Source: Holophagaceae bacterium UBA706 (lineage in GTDB: Bacteria; Acidobacteriota; Holophagae; Holophagales; Holophagaceae). From it: a stretch of 11,778 nt of DNA. The stretch covers positions 1,445-13,222 of the forward strand of contig DBME01000074.1 of NCBI GenBank assembly GCA_002298155.1, read 5' to 3'. The notes beneath the pieces were generated by a model, which was not told where the DNA came from, searched no databases, and was given only the letters and a program-made list of their open reading frames with translations. Made by a program: the position numbers and the translations under genes. Shown here one piece after another: positions 1 to 8,300 of this stretch; positions within the stretch are counted from its first letter, which is position 1; every line of letters begins with the position of its first letter.

Positions 1-1644
<1,644 letters not shown>

Positions 1645-1657
1645 CAGCCGAAGCGCC

Positions 1658-2572
1658 TCAAGCAGTGCTGGGGCCAGCCTGGACACCCAGCTTGGCGAAA
1701 GCCGCCTCCAGGGGTTCGGTATCCGGATCCCAAACGGGGATCTCCGGCCACTGGTTGCGGAACCAGGTGCCCTGGCGCTTGGCGTAGGCGCGGGTGTCCT
1801 GGATGATGCGCGCCCCGGCGCCGCGGGGGTCGTCCAGCCAGAGATCGTAGCCCAGGGGCCGCAGGCGGCGGAGGTCGGCCTCGCCCCCGGCGGCCTTGAC
1901 CGCGGCCACCTCCGCGGCCCACCCGGCCCGGATCATCTGGCGCACCCGCCGGGCCACGCGCTCACGCTGGCGCTCCCGTTCCGGCAGCACCAGCAGGGCC
2001 CGCCAGCCTTCGGGAACGCCCCGGTCCACGCCGTCCAGGAAGGCCGAGGCCTTCCGGCCCGTGGCCAGATGCAGTTCCAGGGCCCGCTACACCCGGGACC
2101 GGTCGTTGGGATGGAGTTCACCGGCCCGGGCCGGGTCCACCGCCTTCAGGTAGCGGTGCAGCGCCGCCGAGCCCAGGATCCCGCTCCAGGCGCGCACCCG
2201 CGCCGTGAGTTCCGGGGGCACCTCCGGCATCTGCGAAAGCTGGTTCCAGATGCCGCGGAGGTAGAGCCCCGACCCGGTCACCAGCACCGCCGTGGCGCAG
2301 GGTTCCAGCCAGCCCCGGACCCGCTCGCCGAAGGAGGCCGGATTGACCTCCTCGGTCAAGGCCAGCGCCCCGTAACCCAGGTGCGGAATCCCGTCCTGCT
2401 CGGCCTCGGAAGGCTGCCCCGTGCCGATGGCCAGGCCCTGGTAGGCCTGGAAGGGATCGCCGTTGACCACGGTGCCCCCCACCCGCCGGGCCAGGGCCAC
2501 GGCCAGGGCGGACTTGCCCGAGGCCGTGGGGCCCAGGATGGCGAAACGCGTTGTGGCTGGAACATCGGACAT
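1658..2572 (-). pseudogene. miaA: tRNA dimethylallyltransferase MiaA, interrupted by in-frame TAG
   Basis: MiaA transfers a dimethylallyl group to the N6 of adenosine 37 in tRNAs that read UNN codons. The N-terminal half (161 aa) has the P-loop GPTASGKS (residues 14-21), a divergent form of the DSxQVY motif (GDPFQAYQGL) and GSGLYLRG. It ends at NDRSRV, where a TAG stands at 2089-2087. The same frame continues directly with RALELHLATGRK and, near the C-terminus, the typical YAKRQGTWFRNQ, to a TGA at 1660-1658. The joined length is 304 codons, normal for MiaA. The family has NDRxRxxRALE at the break, so the TAG replaces one residue, probably Gln (CAG), by a single base change. TAG ends at least four other genes here, which argues against general reassignment of this codon. 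A strain mutation, a base-call error or local readthrough all remain possible. The identification as MiaA is firm; whether the gene works is not. Confidence 0.88.
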
Positions 2573-2703
2573 GGTCGATTCCCCGGGGTCCTCGATCGAA
2601 GCCCAGATTCCAAACTACCCGATCCATGACGCTTTGCGGGCCCACATCCCGCATACTTGGGTCATCCCCTGAAAGCGCCCATGTCCCCTCGCCGATCCTG
2701 CAT

Positions 2704-2973
2704 GTGCAGGCCGGCGAGATAAAAGGCCTGTCAGTTCGCTTGGATGAATCGCGCTTCTGCAGCCGCTGCGCACCCAAGGGCGCACCGCTCCTCCTGGGGC
2801 TGGTGGTGCGCATGCAGGACGGCACCGAGGTGCACACCGTCCCGGCCTGCGGCTGGGACCTGATCCTCCTCTACCAATTCACAACCCCCCTGGCGCAACG
2901 CAAGGGCCTGGATGCCCAGCCCATCCTCCCACAGGATCGGGTACGCCTGGCCGAGCTCCTCGGCAACCCCTGA
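2704..2973 (+). CDS. Small hypothetical protein with a CxxC pair
   Basis: I do not recognise this gene. The frame has strong GC bias at third codon positions up to a TGA at 2971-2973, as in the surrounding real genes. With a GTG start at 2704 the product is 89 aa. It has Cys19 and Cys22 (FCSRC) and Cys49 (PACGWD), which might bind a metal, and a hydrophobic stretch LLLGLVV near residue 30. The start is uncertain: no convincing ribosome binding site precedes the GTG. An in-frame ATG at 2626 would add 26 residues, but that segment is poor in coding character and holds a small hairpin. The gene diverges from miaA and stands alone. Confidence 0.5.
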   Translation: MQAGEIKGLSVRLDESRFCSRCAPKGAPLLLGLVVRMQDGTEVHTVPACGWDLILLYQFTTPLAQRKGLDAQPILPQDRVRLAELLGNP

Positions 2974-3012
2974 CCCGCGGGCAGGGTGGGGCGTTCACCC
3001 CAGACAGCGCCT

Positions 3013-3045
3013 GCGCCATACGGGCGCCATTTCAGTTTTCTTTCT
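3013..3045 (+). terminator. Possible weak terminator after the small hypothetical gene
   Basis: A 5-bp GC stem (GCGCC at 3013-3017 and GGCGC at 3023-3027, loop ATACG) is followed by a T-rich run, CATTTCAGTTTTCTTTC. It lies about 40 bases after the stop at 2973. The stem is short and overlaps the left arm of the inverted repeat element, so the call is weak. Confidence 0.3.
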
Positions 3046-3256
3046 CGGCGACCCTCGGCGAACCCTCTGCCCCCTCGGCGATATTGGCTGTTTCTCCAAA
3101 CAGCCACCACGTTGGGGTAAGCGGTCGGCCACCCCCCGATCCAACCAGGAGACAACCACCTGATCCACTCCAAACCAGCGGATCGGCACCATCCCAGAAA
3201 AAAAAACCAATCGCTGAGAGAGCAGAGGCCTCGCTGAGGATCGCTGAGGAAGACTG
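3033..3256. repeat. 224-bp element with long imperfect inverted repeats
   Basis: The left arm (3033-3087) and the reverse complement of the right arm (3207-3256) align over about 50 bases with scattered mismatches and small gaps. Both begin CAG and end TTGG, and both carry three spaced copies of an octamer, CTCGGCGA on the left and CTCAGCGA on the right, with a CCTCTGC block between them. Between the arms lie a perfect 9-bp hairpin (3085-3106), about 100 bases without a gene, and a run of nine A residues (3198-3206). The octamers recur every 10-20 bases, so each arm is itself a short tandem array. This looks like a dispersed intergenic repeat or a small non-autonomous element. I could not see clear target-site duplications. 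It ends eight bases beyond the stop of the gene at 3265. Confidence 0.6.
3085..3106. other. Perfect hairpin inside the inverted-repeat element
   Basis: TGGCTGTTT (3085-3093) and AAACAGCCA (3098-3106) form a perfect 9-bp stem with a four-base loop, CTCC. It has no following T run in either direction, so it does not look like a standard terminator. It sits directly inside the left arm of the larger inverted repeat. Confidence 0.6.
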
Positions 3257-3264
3257 CTTTCCCC

Positions 3265-3618
3265 CTAGCTCAATTCCCTTGGCATTCCCAATTGCACCAG
3301 GATCCGCGCCGCCTCGTCCCGCGCCAGGCGCGCCGCCTCCAGCGTATGTTCCAGCGCATCCTCCGGATCCTGCCCCAACGTGAGCAGCGCCGCGCACTGG
3401 CTCCGCAACCGCTCCACGTTCCCCTCCGGATCCGGCAGATGACGCCCTGCCGCGGCCTCCAGGATCTTCAGGAAGCATCGGATGGCGCCGCACCCGGAGC
3501 TGATGGCCCCGGCCGCGCTGCGGTGGTCGCCCTTGAGCGCCAGGGACGCCGCCAGCAGGCGCAACCCGTCCTCGAACTGGTCCGCCAAGGGGCCGGCGGG
3601 GCCGGCGATGCCTTCCAT
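3265..3618 (-). CDS. Small helical protein coupled to purF, function unknown
   Basis: The product is 117 aa, from an ATG at 3618-3616 to a TAG at 3267-3265. The start overlaps the purF stop as TGATG, so translation is probably coupled to purF. The sequence is rich in Ala, Leu and Glu and looks almost entirely alpha-helical, with segments LADQFEDGLRLLAASLALKG, AISSGCGAIRCFLKILEAAA and DALEHTLEAARLARDEAARI. It has no signal peptide or membrane segment and three Cys residues. I do not recognise a family. The coupling suggests a role near PurF or purine synthesis, or simply shared expression; this is inference. The frame stays open far upstream inside purF, but the coupled ATG is the only sensible start. 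Confidence 0.72.
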   Translation of the reverse strand: MEGIAGPAGPLADQFEDGLRLLAASLALKGDHRSAAGAISSGCGAIRCFLKILEAAAGRHLPDPEGNVERLRSQCAALLTLGQDPEDALEHTLEAARLARDEAARILVQLGMPRELS

Positions 3619-4994
3619 CAGCAGCGGCTCCGGCCGCTCCGGGGCGTCACGGGGTATTCGCCCGTGAAGCAGGCGTAGCAGAAGGCCTGGCCGTCCTTGT
3701 CCTGCACGGAATGCTGCAGGTCCTCCAGCGTCAGGTAGCCGATGGTGTCGGCCCCGATGAACTCCCGGATCGCCTCGGCGTCGCGGGTGGCGGCCAGCAG
3801 GTGCTCCCGGTCCGGCGTGTCGATGCCGTAGAAGCAGGGGTGCGTGGTGGGCGGGCTGGAGATGCGCATGTGCACCTCGGCGGCGCCCGCGGCCCGCACC
3901 ATGGAGACGATCTTGCGGCTGGTGGTGCCGCGCACGACGCTGTCGTCCACCAGCACCACGCGCTTGCCCCGCAGGAGCTCGCGCACGGGGTTGAGCTTCA
4001 CCTTGACGCCGAAGCTGCGGATGCTCTGCTTGGGCTCGATGAAGGTGCGGCCCACGTAGTGGTTGCGGATGAGGCCGAAGTCGAAGGGGATGCCGGATTC
4101 CTCGGAGTAGCCCAGGGCCGCCGACACGCCCGAGTCGGGCACCGGCACCACCAGGTCGGCGTCGACGCCATGGCGGCGCGCCAGGAGGCGGCCCATGTCC
4201 CGGCGGGTGGCCATGACCGACAGGCCGTACACCAGGGAGTCGGGACGGGCGAAGTACACGTGCTCGAAGACGCAGGGCTTGGCCTGGATACGCTCCTTGG
4301 GGAAGAGGGACCGCATGCCCTCCTTGTCCATGACCACCAGCTCGCCGGGCTCCACTTCCCGCACGTATTCGGCGCCCAGCAGGTCGAAGGCGCAGGTCTC
4401 GCTGGAGATGGCCGTGGCCGGGCCCAGGCGCCCGATGGACAGGGGCCGGAACCCGTGGGGATCCCGCGCCGCCATGAAGATGTCTTTGGTGATGATCAGG
4501 ACCGAGAAGGCGCCTTCCGCCTGGCGCAGGGCCTCCACCACGGCGTCCACCACGTTGGAGGCGGAGGCGCGGTTGATGAGGGCGAGGATCACCTCGGAAT
4601 CGGAGGGGCTGGAGAAGACCTGACCGGCCTCGATGAGGCGGTTGCGCAGCTCCTCGGTGTTGGTGAGGTTCCCGTTGTGGCAGAGCGCGATCTGCCCGAA
4701 CCGGCCTTCCACCAGGAAGGGGTGGGCCGCGGAGGCCACGTTGCCGCCGGTGGTGGAGTAGCGGGTGTGCCCGATGGCGCCGTCCCCGGGGAGGCGGTCC
4801 AGGACGGCCTCCGTGAAGACGTCGGCCACGTAGCCCTGCCCCTTGTGCAGGTGCAGGCGCCCTTCGGACCGGGAGCAGATGCCCGCGGCCTCCTGGCCCC
4901 GGTGCTGCAGGGCGTAGAGGCCCAGGTAGGTCTGGCGGGATGCCTCCGGCTCTGGCCAGATCCCGAATACGCCGCATTCATCCCTGAAGGCCAT
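3618..4994 (-). CDS. purF: Amidophosphoribosyltransferase PurF
   Basis: PurF makes 5-phosphoribosylamine from PRPP and glutamine, the first committed step of purine synthesis. The 458-aa product starts MAFRDECGVFGI: Cys7 is the glutaminase nucleophile, exposed after removal of a six-residue propeptide. The N-terminal Ntn glutaminase domain shows HRGQEAAGI, GHTRYST and HNGNLTN. The C-terminal phosphoribosyltransferase domain has the PRPP loop VVLVDDSVVRGTT (about 346-358). Cys241, Cys387, Cys439 and Cys442 match the positions of the Fe-S ligands in the Bacillus-type enzyme (CVFEHVYFARPDS, HPCFYG, FCYACFTG), so an oxygen-sensitive 4Fe-4S cluster is likely. A ribosome binding site GGGGGGAG lies just before the ATG. 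The start is fixed by the propeptide and this site. It follows a secreted-protein gene by 38 bases and is coupled to the next gene through TGATG. Confidence 0.97.
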   Translation of the reverse strand: MAFRDECGVFGIWPEPEASRQTYLGLYALQHRGQEAAGICSRSEGRLHLHKGQGYVADVFTEAVLDRLPGDGAIGHTRYSTTGGNVASAAHPFLVEGRFGQIALCHNGNLTNTEELRNRLIEAGQVFSSPSDSEVILALINRASASNVVDAVVEALRQAEGAFSVLIITKDIFMAARDPHGFRPLSIGRLGPATAISSETCAFDLLGAEYVREVEPGELVVMDKEGMRSLFPKERIQAKPCVFEHVYFARPDSLVYGLSVMATRRDMGRLLARRHGVDADLVVPVPDSGVSAALGYSEESGIPFDFGLIRNHYVGRTFIEPKQSIRSFGVKVKLNPVRELLRGKRVVLVDDSVVRGTTSRKIVSMVRAAGAAEVHMRISSPPTTHPCFYGIDTPDREHLLAATRDAEAIREFIGADTIGYLTLEDLQHSVQDKDGQAFCYACFTGEYPVTPRSGRSRC

Positions 4995-4995
4995 G

Positions 4996-5003
4996 CTCCC
5001 CCC
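4996..5003 (-). promoter_or_regulatory. Ribosome binding site of purF
   Basis: On the minus strand GGGGGGAG ends one base before the ATG at 4994-4992. Counted from its GGGG core the spacing is about five bases. It supports the short six-residue propeptide form of PurF over longer upstream readings of the same frame. Confidence 0.6.
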
Positions 5004-5032
5004 GAACAACCAGGATATCTCACCCGGTTCAA

Positions 5033-5644
5033 TCAATTGATCAGCTCCGTCTCCAGGGTGGCCCCTTCCGGTTCCACCAGGGCGCCCCACTTGCGAAGGG
5101 TCGCCAGCAGCACCATGCCGTCCTCCGCCGGGGCCGGGTTGGGCCCCAGGCTGACGGAATCCAGGTGCATCTCCAGGGAGGCGATGTCCCCCTCCGGGAG
5201 GCTGGCGCTCAGGTAGGAGAGGGCCAGCAGGTCCGGCGCCACTTCCACCAGGTACACGAAGGCACCCACGGAGGAAGGCGTCTGGGCCTGCCACAGGCGG
5301 CAGAACCGCTTCCCGAAGCGCATGCCCCCCTCCCGGGGGATGAGCCCCGCGGTGGGGCTTTCCAGATAGAGGAGGCTCGCGGCCCGGGTGAGCACCGAGG
5401 CGGGCGGCAGGACCCCCTTCACCGGCAGGGCTTTCACCCGCCAGCCCACGAAGCGGGGGCGCTTGACCTTGTTGCGGGTGGCCACCGGCGGGGTCGTCAC
5501 CACCTGGATCCGGGCCGTCAGGGGCGCGCCCCCGTCCCGCAGGTGGACGATCACCGTGTAGTCCAGCGTCGTCCCCTCATGTCCGGCCGCACCTAGGGTG
5601 AGAACCATGAAGCCGGACGCCAGGAACGCTGAGAAAAACCGCAT
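5033..5644 (-). CDS. Secreted protein of unknown function upstream of purF
   Basis: The product is 203 aa. Residues 1-20 form a signal peptide: positive start (MRFF), hydrophobic core (FMVLTL) and a small-residue end (GAAG). The mature part begins with a beta-strand-like segment (TTLDYTVIVHLRDG), has a basic patch (TRNKVKRPRF) and a single Cys (RFCRLW). It ends with a region that mentions no known motif. I do not recognise a family; it is probably periplasmic. It lies 38 bases before purF on the same strand, so the two may share a transcript, but an exported protein has no obvious part in purine synthesis. The ATG at 5644 lacks a clear ribosome binding site, yet it is the start that gives an intact signal peptide. 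Confidence 0.75.
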   Translation of the reverse strand: MRFFSAFLASGFMVLTLGAAGHEGTTLDYTVIVHLRDGGAPLTARIQVVTTPPVATRNKVKRPRFVGWRVKALPVKGVLPPASVLTRAASLLYLESPTAGLIPREGGMRFGKRFCRLWQAQTPSSVGAFVYLVEVAPDLLALSYLSASLPEGDIASLEMHLDSVSLGPNPAPAEDGMVLLATLRKWGALVEPEGATLETELIN

Positions 5645-5704
5645 GAATCCAGGTTACCGGCCGCCCTCCCGCCCATCCATGGGTTTTTGCTCCAGAATGG
5701 TCAC
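5645..5704. promoter_or_regulatory. Divergent intergenic region with expected promoters
   Basis: Only 60 bases separate the starts of the secreted-protein/purF group (minus) and the phosphatase gene (plus). Promoters for both must lie here or reach into the neighbouring coding ends. I see no convincing -35/-10 pair, only a small CCCA/TGGG hairpin followed by TTTTT at 5672-5688. Confidence 0.3.
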
Positions 5705-6340
5705 ATGCCGATCTGCTTCGACCTCGACGGAACCCTGGGCCACTTCGGGGGAGGCTATGTCCTCCTGCGCCAGGCCCTGGGGGACCTGTGGGGGGCCGAG
5801 CCCACCGTGGAGGAGCTGCGGGCCTGCAAGGGCTCCACGGACTGGGAGATCCTGGGCCAACTCCACACGCTGCACGTGGGGGGTGCCATGTCCGATGCGG
5901 ATTACGCCGCCTACGAATCCGTGATCCTGGAGCGGTTCCAGACCGCCTTCCACCCCAGCGCCCAGGACCCCACGGGCTTCCAGGGACTCATCGAGGGAAT
6001 GGCCCGCCTGGTCGATGCTGGCCGGCCGGTTTGGCTCGTGTCGGGCAACGCGCCCCGGGTCCTGGACTTCAAGGCGGACCGGCTGGGGGTGGATCGACGG
6101 ATCCCGCGTTTGGGAAGCCTGCCAGGGTTGGACCGGGCAGGGCTTATCCGGAGGGCCATGGAGGGGTGCCCCGGTCCTCATCTCTATCTGGGCGACCGGC
6201 CCCACGATCGGGAGGCGGCTGCGGAGGCGGGGGTGCCGTTTATCGGGGTCGGGGCCTTGGTGCCCGGCGACCACCCGATTCTGGGGATCGAGGCGGAAGC
6301 GTCCCATGTCCTTGCCGCCGTCATGGGCCTGACCGAGTAA
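5705..6340 (+). CDS. HAD-family phosphatase (phosphoglycolate phosphatase-like)
   Basis: The 211-aa product from the ATG at 5705 has the haloacid dehalogenase motifs in order. Motif I is FDLDGTL with the nucleophile Asp6 and acid/base Asp8. A helical cap inserted after motif I (about 15-85) is the C1 type seen in phosphoglycolate phosphatase and beta-phosphoglucomutase. Motif II is LVSGN with Ser113. Motif IV is GDRPHD with Asp164 and Asp168. The usual motif III lysine is not clear: the expected region reads LDRAGLIRRAM with arginines only, while Lys123 lies further upstream. The enzyme probably removes phosphate from a small metabolite, but the substrate cannot be told. A TTG at 5687 would add six residues; the ATG next to motif I is the better start. 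It is a single gene, divergent from the purF group. Confidence 0.85.
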   Translation: MPICFDLDGTLGHFGGGYVLLRQALGDLWGAEPTVEELRACKGSTDWEILGQLHTLHVGGAMSDADYAAYESVILERFQTAFHPSAQDPTGFQGLIEGMARLVDAGRPVWLVSGNAPRVLDFKADRLGVDRRIPRLGSLPGLDRAGLIRRAMEGCPGPHLYLGDRPHDREAAAEAGVPFIGVGALVPGDHPILGIEAEASHVLAAVMGLTE

Positions 6341-6381
6341 ATTCCCCAACCCGCTTCAGATGTGCTGCTGGACCAGGGCCA

Positions 6382-6408
6382 AAGGGCATTGAATTCCATC
6401 ATGCCCTT
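6382..6408. terminator. Inverted repeat after the phosphatase gene
   Basis: AAGGGCAT (6382-6389) and ATGCCCTT (6401-6408) form a perfect 8-bp stem with an 11-base loop, about 40 bases after the phosphatase stop. No T run follows, so it could be a weak terminator or a palindromic protein-binding site. The loop contains most of the first copy of the repeated AATTCCATCAT. Confidence 0.35.
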
Positions 6409-6661
6409 CGGAAAATTCCATCATTGGAAGAGGATTGTTAAAAATCTTTAAGACCCTACTCGACTTCCTTACAGAAAATTTACCTCCCCGAGTAAAAAAA
6501 CAGCCACTCAGCCCATTTTCCGATGGTAGGATCCTTGTATCTCTCGATAAGAACTCCCCCGGGATCGCGCCCCGGAATGAAGGTCGTGATCCATTGTTGT
6601 ATTGAAATGACCGGTTTCGTCCATATTCCCTGGACACCTGCTGCTAGTTCATTTTCTCAAC

Positions 6662-6667
6662 GAGGTG
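6662..6667 (+). promoter_or_regulatory. Ribosome binding site of the secreted fibronectin-like protein
   Basis: GAGGTG lies five bases before the ATG at 6673 and fixes that start, which also gives an intact signal peptide. Confidence 0.65.
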
Positions 6668-6672
6668 CATAA

Positions 6673-8214
6673 ATGCCCACCACCATCTCTTCCGTCACCG
6701 GCCGCAGGCCCTTGAGCGGATTGTTGACCGCCCTTGCCGTGGCGACCATCGGTATGACGCTCCAGGCGGCCAATTTCACCCCGGGAAATGTGGTCGTCTA
6801 TCGTGTCGGCGATGGCGTCATCCTCATCAACAAATCCACCACGACTTCCGCCCCCGTATTCCTTGATGAATATGACATTGCAGGGACCCTGATCCAGTCC
6901 GTCGCGATGCGCACGACAACCTCAGGGGCACAGCAGTCCCTCCTGGCCGGGTTCAATGCCAGCACCGAAGGACTGATCAGCCTGAGCCAGGATGAAAGGT
7001 ACATCATCGTCCCCGGCTACAATGGCAACGTAGGCGATGCCAAACCCAGCACGGCGGCGGTGGCGCGCGTCATCGGTCGTGTGGCCATGGACGGAACCAT
7101 GGACACCTCGACCATGTTCACGAACCTCCTGGCTGGCACCAATATCCGGAGCGCCGCAAGCTTCGATGGTCAGTCGTTCTACAGCGTCGGTGGCAAAGAC
7201 GGCGTGGTTTATACGGCTCTGGGCGACACCAGTGGGATCGAGGTCGATACTGGCACCCAAACCAACAACCGTGCAGTCAAGGTAGTCGAGGGTAAGGTCT
7301 TCGTTTCCAACGCTTCGACCGCCCCTGCCGTCCCCAAGATCATGTTCCTTCCGGGCATCCCCAAGACAGCCGCTGCCTTGGCCTTTAATACCTCCATGAC
7401 CGGGTTGCCCATGGGTGCTACCGGCGCCAACACCAACGGTTTCGCCTTCATCAAGGTCGGCACGACCACCTTGAAATTCAACACGCTCTACATTTCCAAC
7501 CTCACCAAGGTCGAAAAGTACTACACCACGAACGGCGATGACTGGACAGCCGCCGGATCGGTGACTGTCAACGGTACATCTCCTTCCATTCTCGGCATCG
7601 GTGCCAACAAGAATGGCGTTGGTGGAACCGTGCGACTCTTCTTCACCGTCTCGGCCGCCGCCGGGAATGACACAAGCCTGCAGTACATCGACGATACCTC
7701 GGTTCAGGGCGGAACCCTCACCGGGACCCCCACGACCATCATCACCAAAACCATTCCCACATCTCCCACCACCGCGGCCGGTGTCGCCTTCCGTGGCGCG
7801 GTTGCCATTCCAGTCGGTGTAACCGCCGTGGACCTGGTCACGTTCAGCGCCAACCCGGCGGTCAAGGGCGGCGTGAACCTCACCTGGCAGACCTCCACCG
7901 AATCCGACAACGTCGGCTTCAACGTCTGGCGCGCCAACACGGTCAACGGCACCTACACCAAGATCAACAAGACTCTCATCGCCGCCAAGGGTGATGCGTT
8001 CACCGGCGCCTCCTACGGCTTTGTTGACACCACCGCCGCCAAGGGCACCACCTACTATTACAAGATCGAGAACATGGAACGGGCCGGCACCAGCGTCTTC
8101 TACAGCCCGATCCCCGGCAAGGCCGCCGGCGCAACCCCCGCCCCGGCCCCTGCCCCCTCCAAGCCCAGCCCTGTAAAATCCAAGGATTCGTCCGCCCGGA
8201 CGTCCTCGAACTAG
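6673..8214 (+). CDS. Secreted propeller-like protein with C-terminal fibronectin III-like domain
   Basis: The 513-aa product has a signal peptide (residues 1-33: basic RR, hydrophobic core LLTALAVATIGMTL, likely cut after QAA). Residues about 34-380 are rich in Thr, Ala, Gly and Asn, with recurrent beta-strand/turn units such as NFTPGNVVVYRVGDG, RYIIVPGYNG, ARVIGRVAMDG and SFYSVGGKDGVVY. This resembles a family of exported beta-propeller-like proteins of unknown function. Residues about 385-482 look like a fibronectin III-type domain (LVTFSANPAVKGGVNLTWQT, FNVWRAN, GTTYYYKIE). The last 30 residues are a Pro/Ala/Ser/Lys tail, which may be a linker or cell-wall-facing segment. No membrane anchor or sorting signal is evident. 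Codon use is less GC-extreme than in the neighbours, particularly in the first two thirds. It probably acts at the cell surface or outside the cell, perhaps in adhesion; the substrate is unknown. Its link to the peptide locus downstream is uncertain because a strong hairpin lies between them. Confidence 0.8.
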   Translation: MPTTISSVTGRRPLSGLLTALAVATIGMTLQAANFTPGNVVVYRVGDGVILINKSTTTSAPVFLDEYDIAGTLIQSVAMRTTTSGAQQSLLAGFNASTEGLISLSQDERYIIVPGYNGNVGDAKPSTAAVARVIGRVAMDGTMDTSTMFTNLLAGTNIRSAASFDGQSFYSVGGKDGVVYTALGDTSGIEVDTGTQTNNRAVKVVEGKVFVSNASTAPAVPKIMFLPGIPKTAAALAFNTSMTGLPMGATGANTNGFAFIKVGTTTLKFNTLYISNLTKVEKYYTTNGDDWTAAGSVTVNGTSPSILGIGANKNGVGGTVRLFFTVSAAAGNDTSLQYIDDTSVQGGTLTGTPTTIITKTIPTSPTTAAGVAFRGAVAIPVGVTAVDLVTFSANPAVKGGVNLTWQTSTESDNVGFNVWRANTVNGTYTKINKTLIAAKGDAFTGASYGFVDTTAAKGTTYYYKIENMERAGTSVFYSPIPGKAAGATPAPAPAPSKPSPVKSKDSSARTSSN

Positions 8215-8229
8215 ATTAAGCTTACCGCA

Positions 8230-8257
8230 GGGGTCCGGAACTCCGGCTCCGGACCCC
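8230..8257 (+). terminator. Strong hairpin between surface protein and peptide gene
   Basis: GGGGTCCGGA (8230-8239) and TCCGGACCCC (8248-8257) make a perfect 10-bp GC-rich stem with an eight-base loop, 16 bases after the stop at 8214. No T run follows at once; TTTTT comes only at 8285-8289, next to the following ribosome binding site. It may stop, slow or stabilise transcripts, so the peptide gene could be read by partial readthrough from the surface-protein promoter. Confidence 0.6.
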
Positions 8258-8289
8258 GCCCTTCACACCTCTGCAATTCATCCCTTTTT

Positions 8290-8294
8290 AGGAG
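8290..8294 (+). promoter_or_regulatory. Ribosome binding site of the peptide precursor
   Basis: AGGAG lies six bases before the ATG at 8301, an ideal spacing. It supports translation of the short open frame that follows. Confidence 0.75.
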
Positions 8295-8300
8295 TTCTTC

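Larger units (their letters stand above)
6341..6672. other. AT-richer intergenic region of about 330 bases
   Basis: No gene is visible here. The base composition is clearly poorer in GC than in the flanking genes. It holds an 8-bp inverted repeat (6382-6408), a repeated 11-mer AATTCCATCAT 22 bases apart (6392-6402 and 6414-6424), and AT-rich tracts around 6430-6510. It must contain the promoter of the gene at 6673. A TTGAAA at 6602-6607 with a poor TATTCC after 16 bases is one possibility, but not a firm one. Confidence 0.45.

Noticed and set aside
2635..2653. Regulatory hairpin in the miaA upstream region (TGCGGG/CCCGCA)
   Set aside because: A single 6-bp stem in GC-rich DNA is expected by chance; it only helps to disfavour a longer start for the small gene at 2704.
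3033..3256. CRISPR array, suggested by repeated octamers
   Set aside because: The repeats are only about eight bases, the spacing is 10-20 bases and irregular, and no cas genes are nearby.
3619..4977. Upstream extension of the 117-aa gene frame through purF
   Set aside because: The frame is open only because of GC bias. The sequence upstream of the ATG at 3618 is Arg/Pro/Gly-rich noise and overlaps purF.
3711..5216. 501-codon plus-strand open frame opposite purF
   Set aside because: It is the complement of purF, which has all catalytic motifs; the plus-strand product is a Gly/Val/His/Gln-rich shadow.
6430..6672. Possible c-di-GMP (GEMM) riboswitch upstream of the surface protein, prompted by CCGATGG
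   Set aside because: The other conserved riboswitch blocks, such as the ACGCAAAGCC core, are missing.
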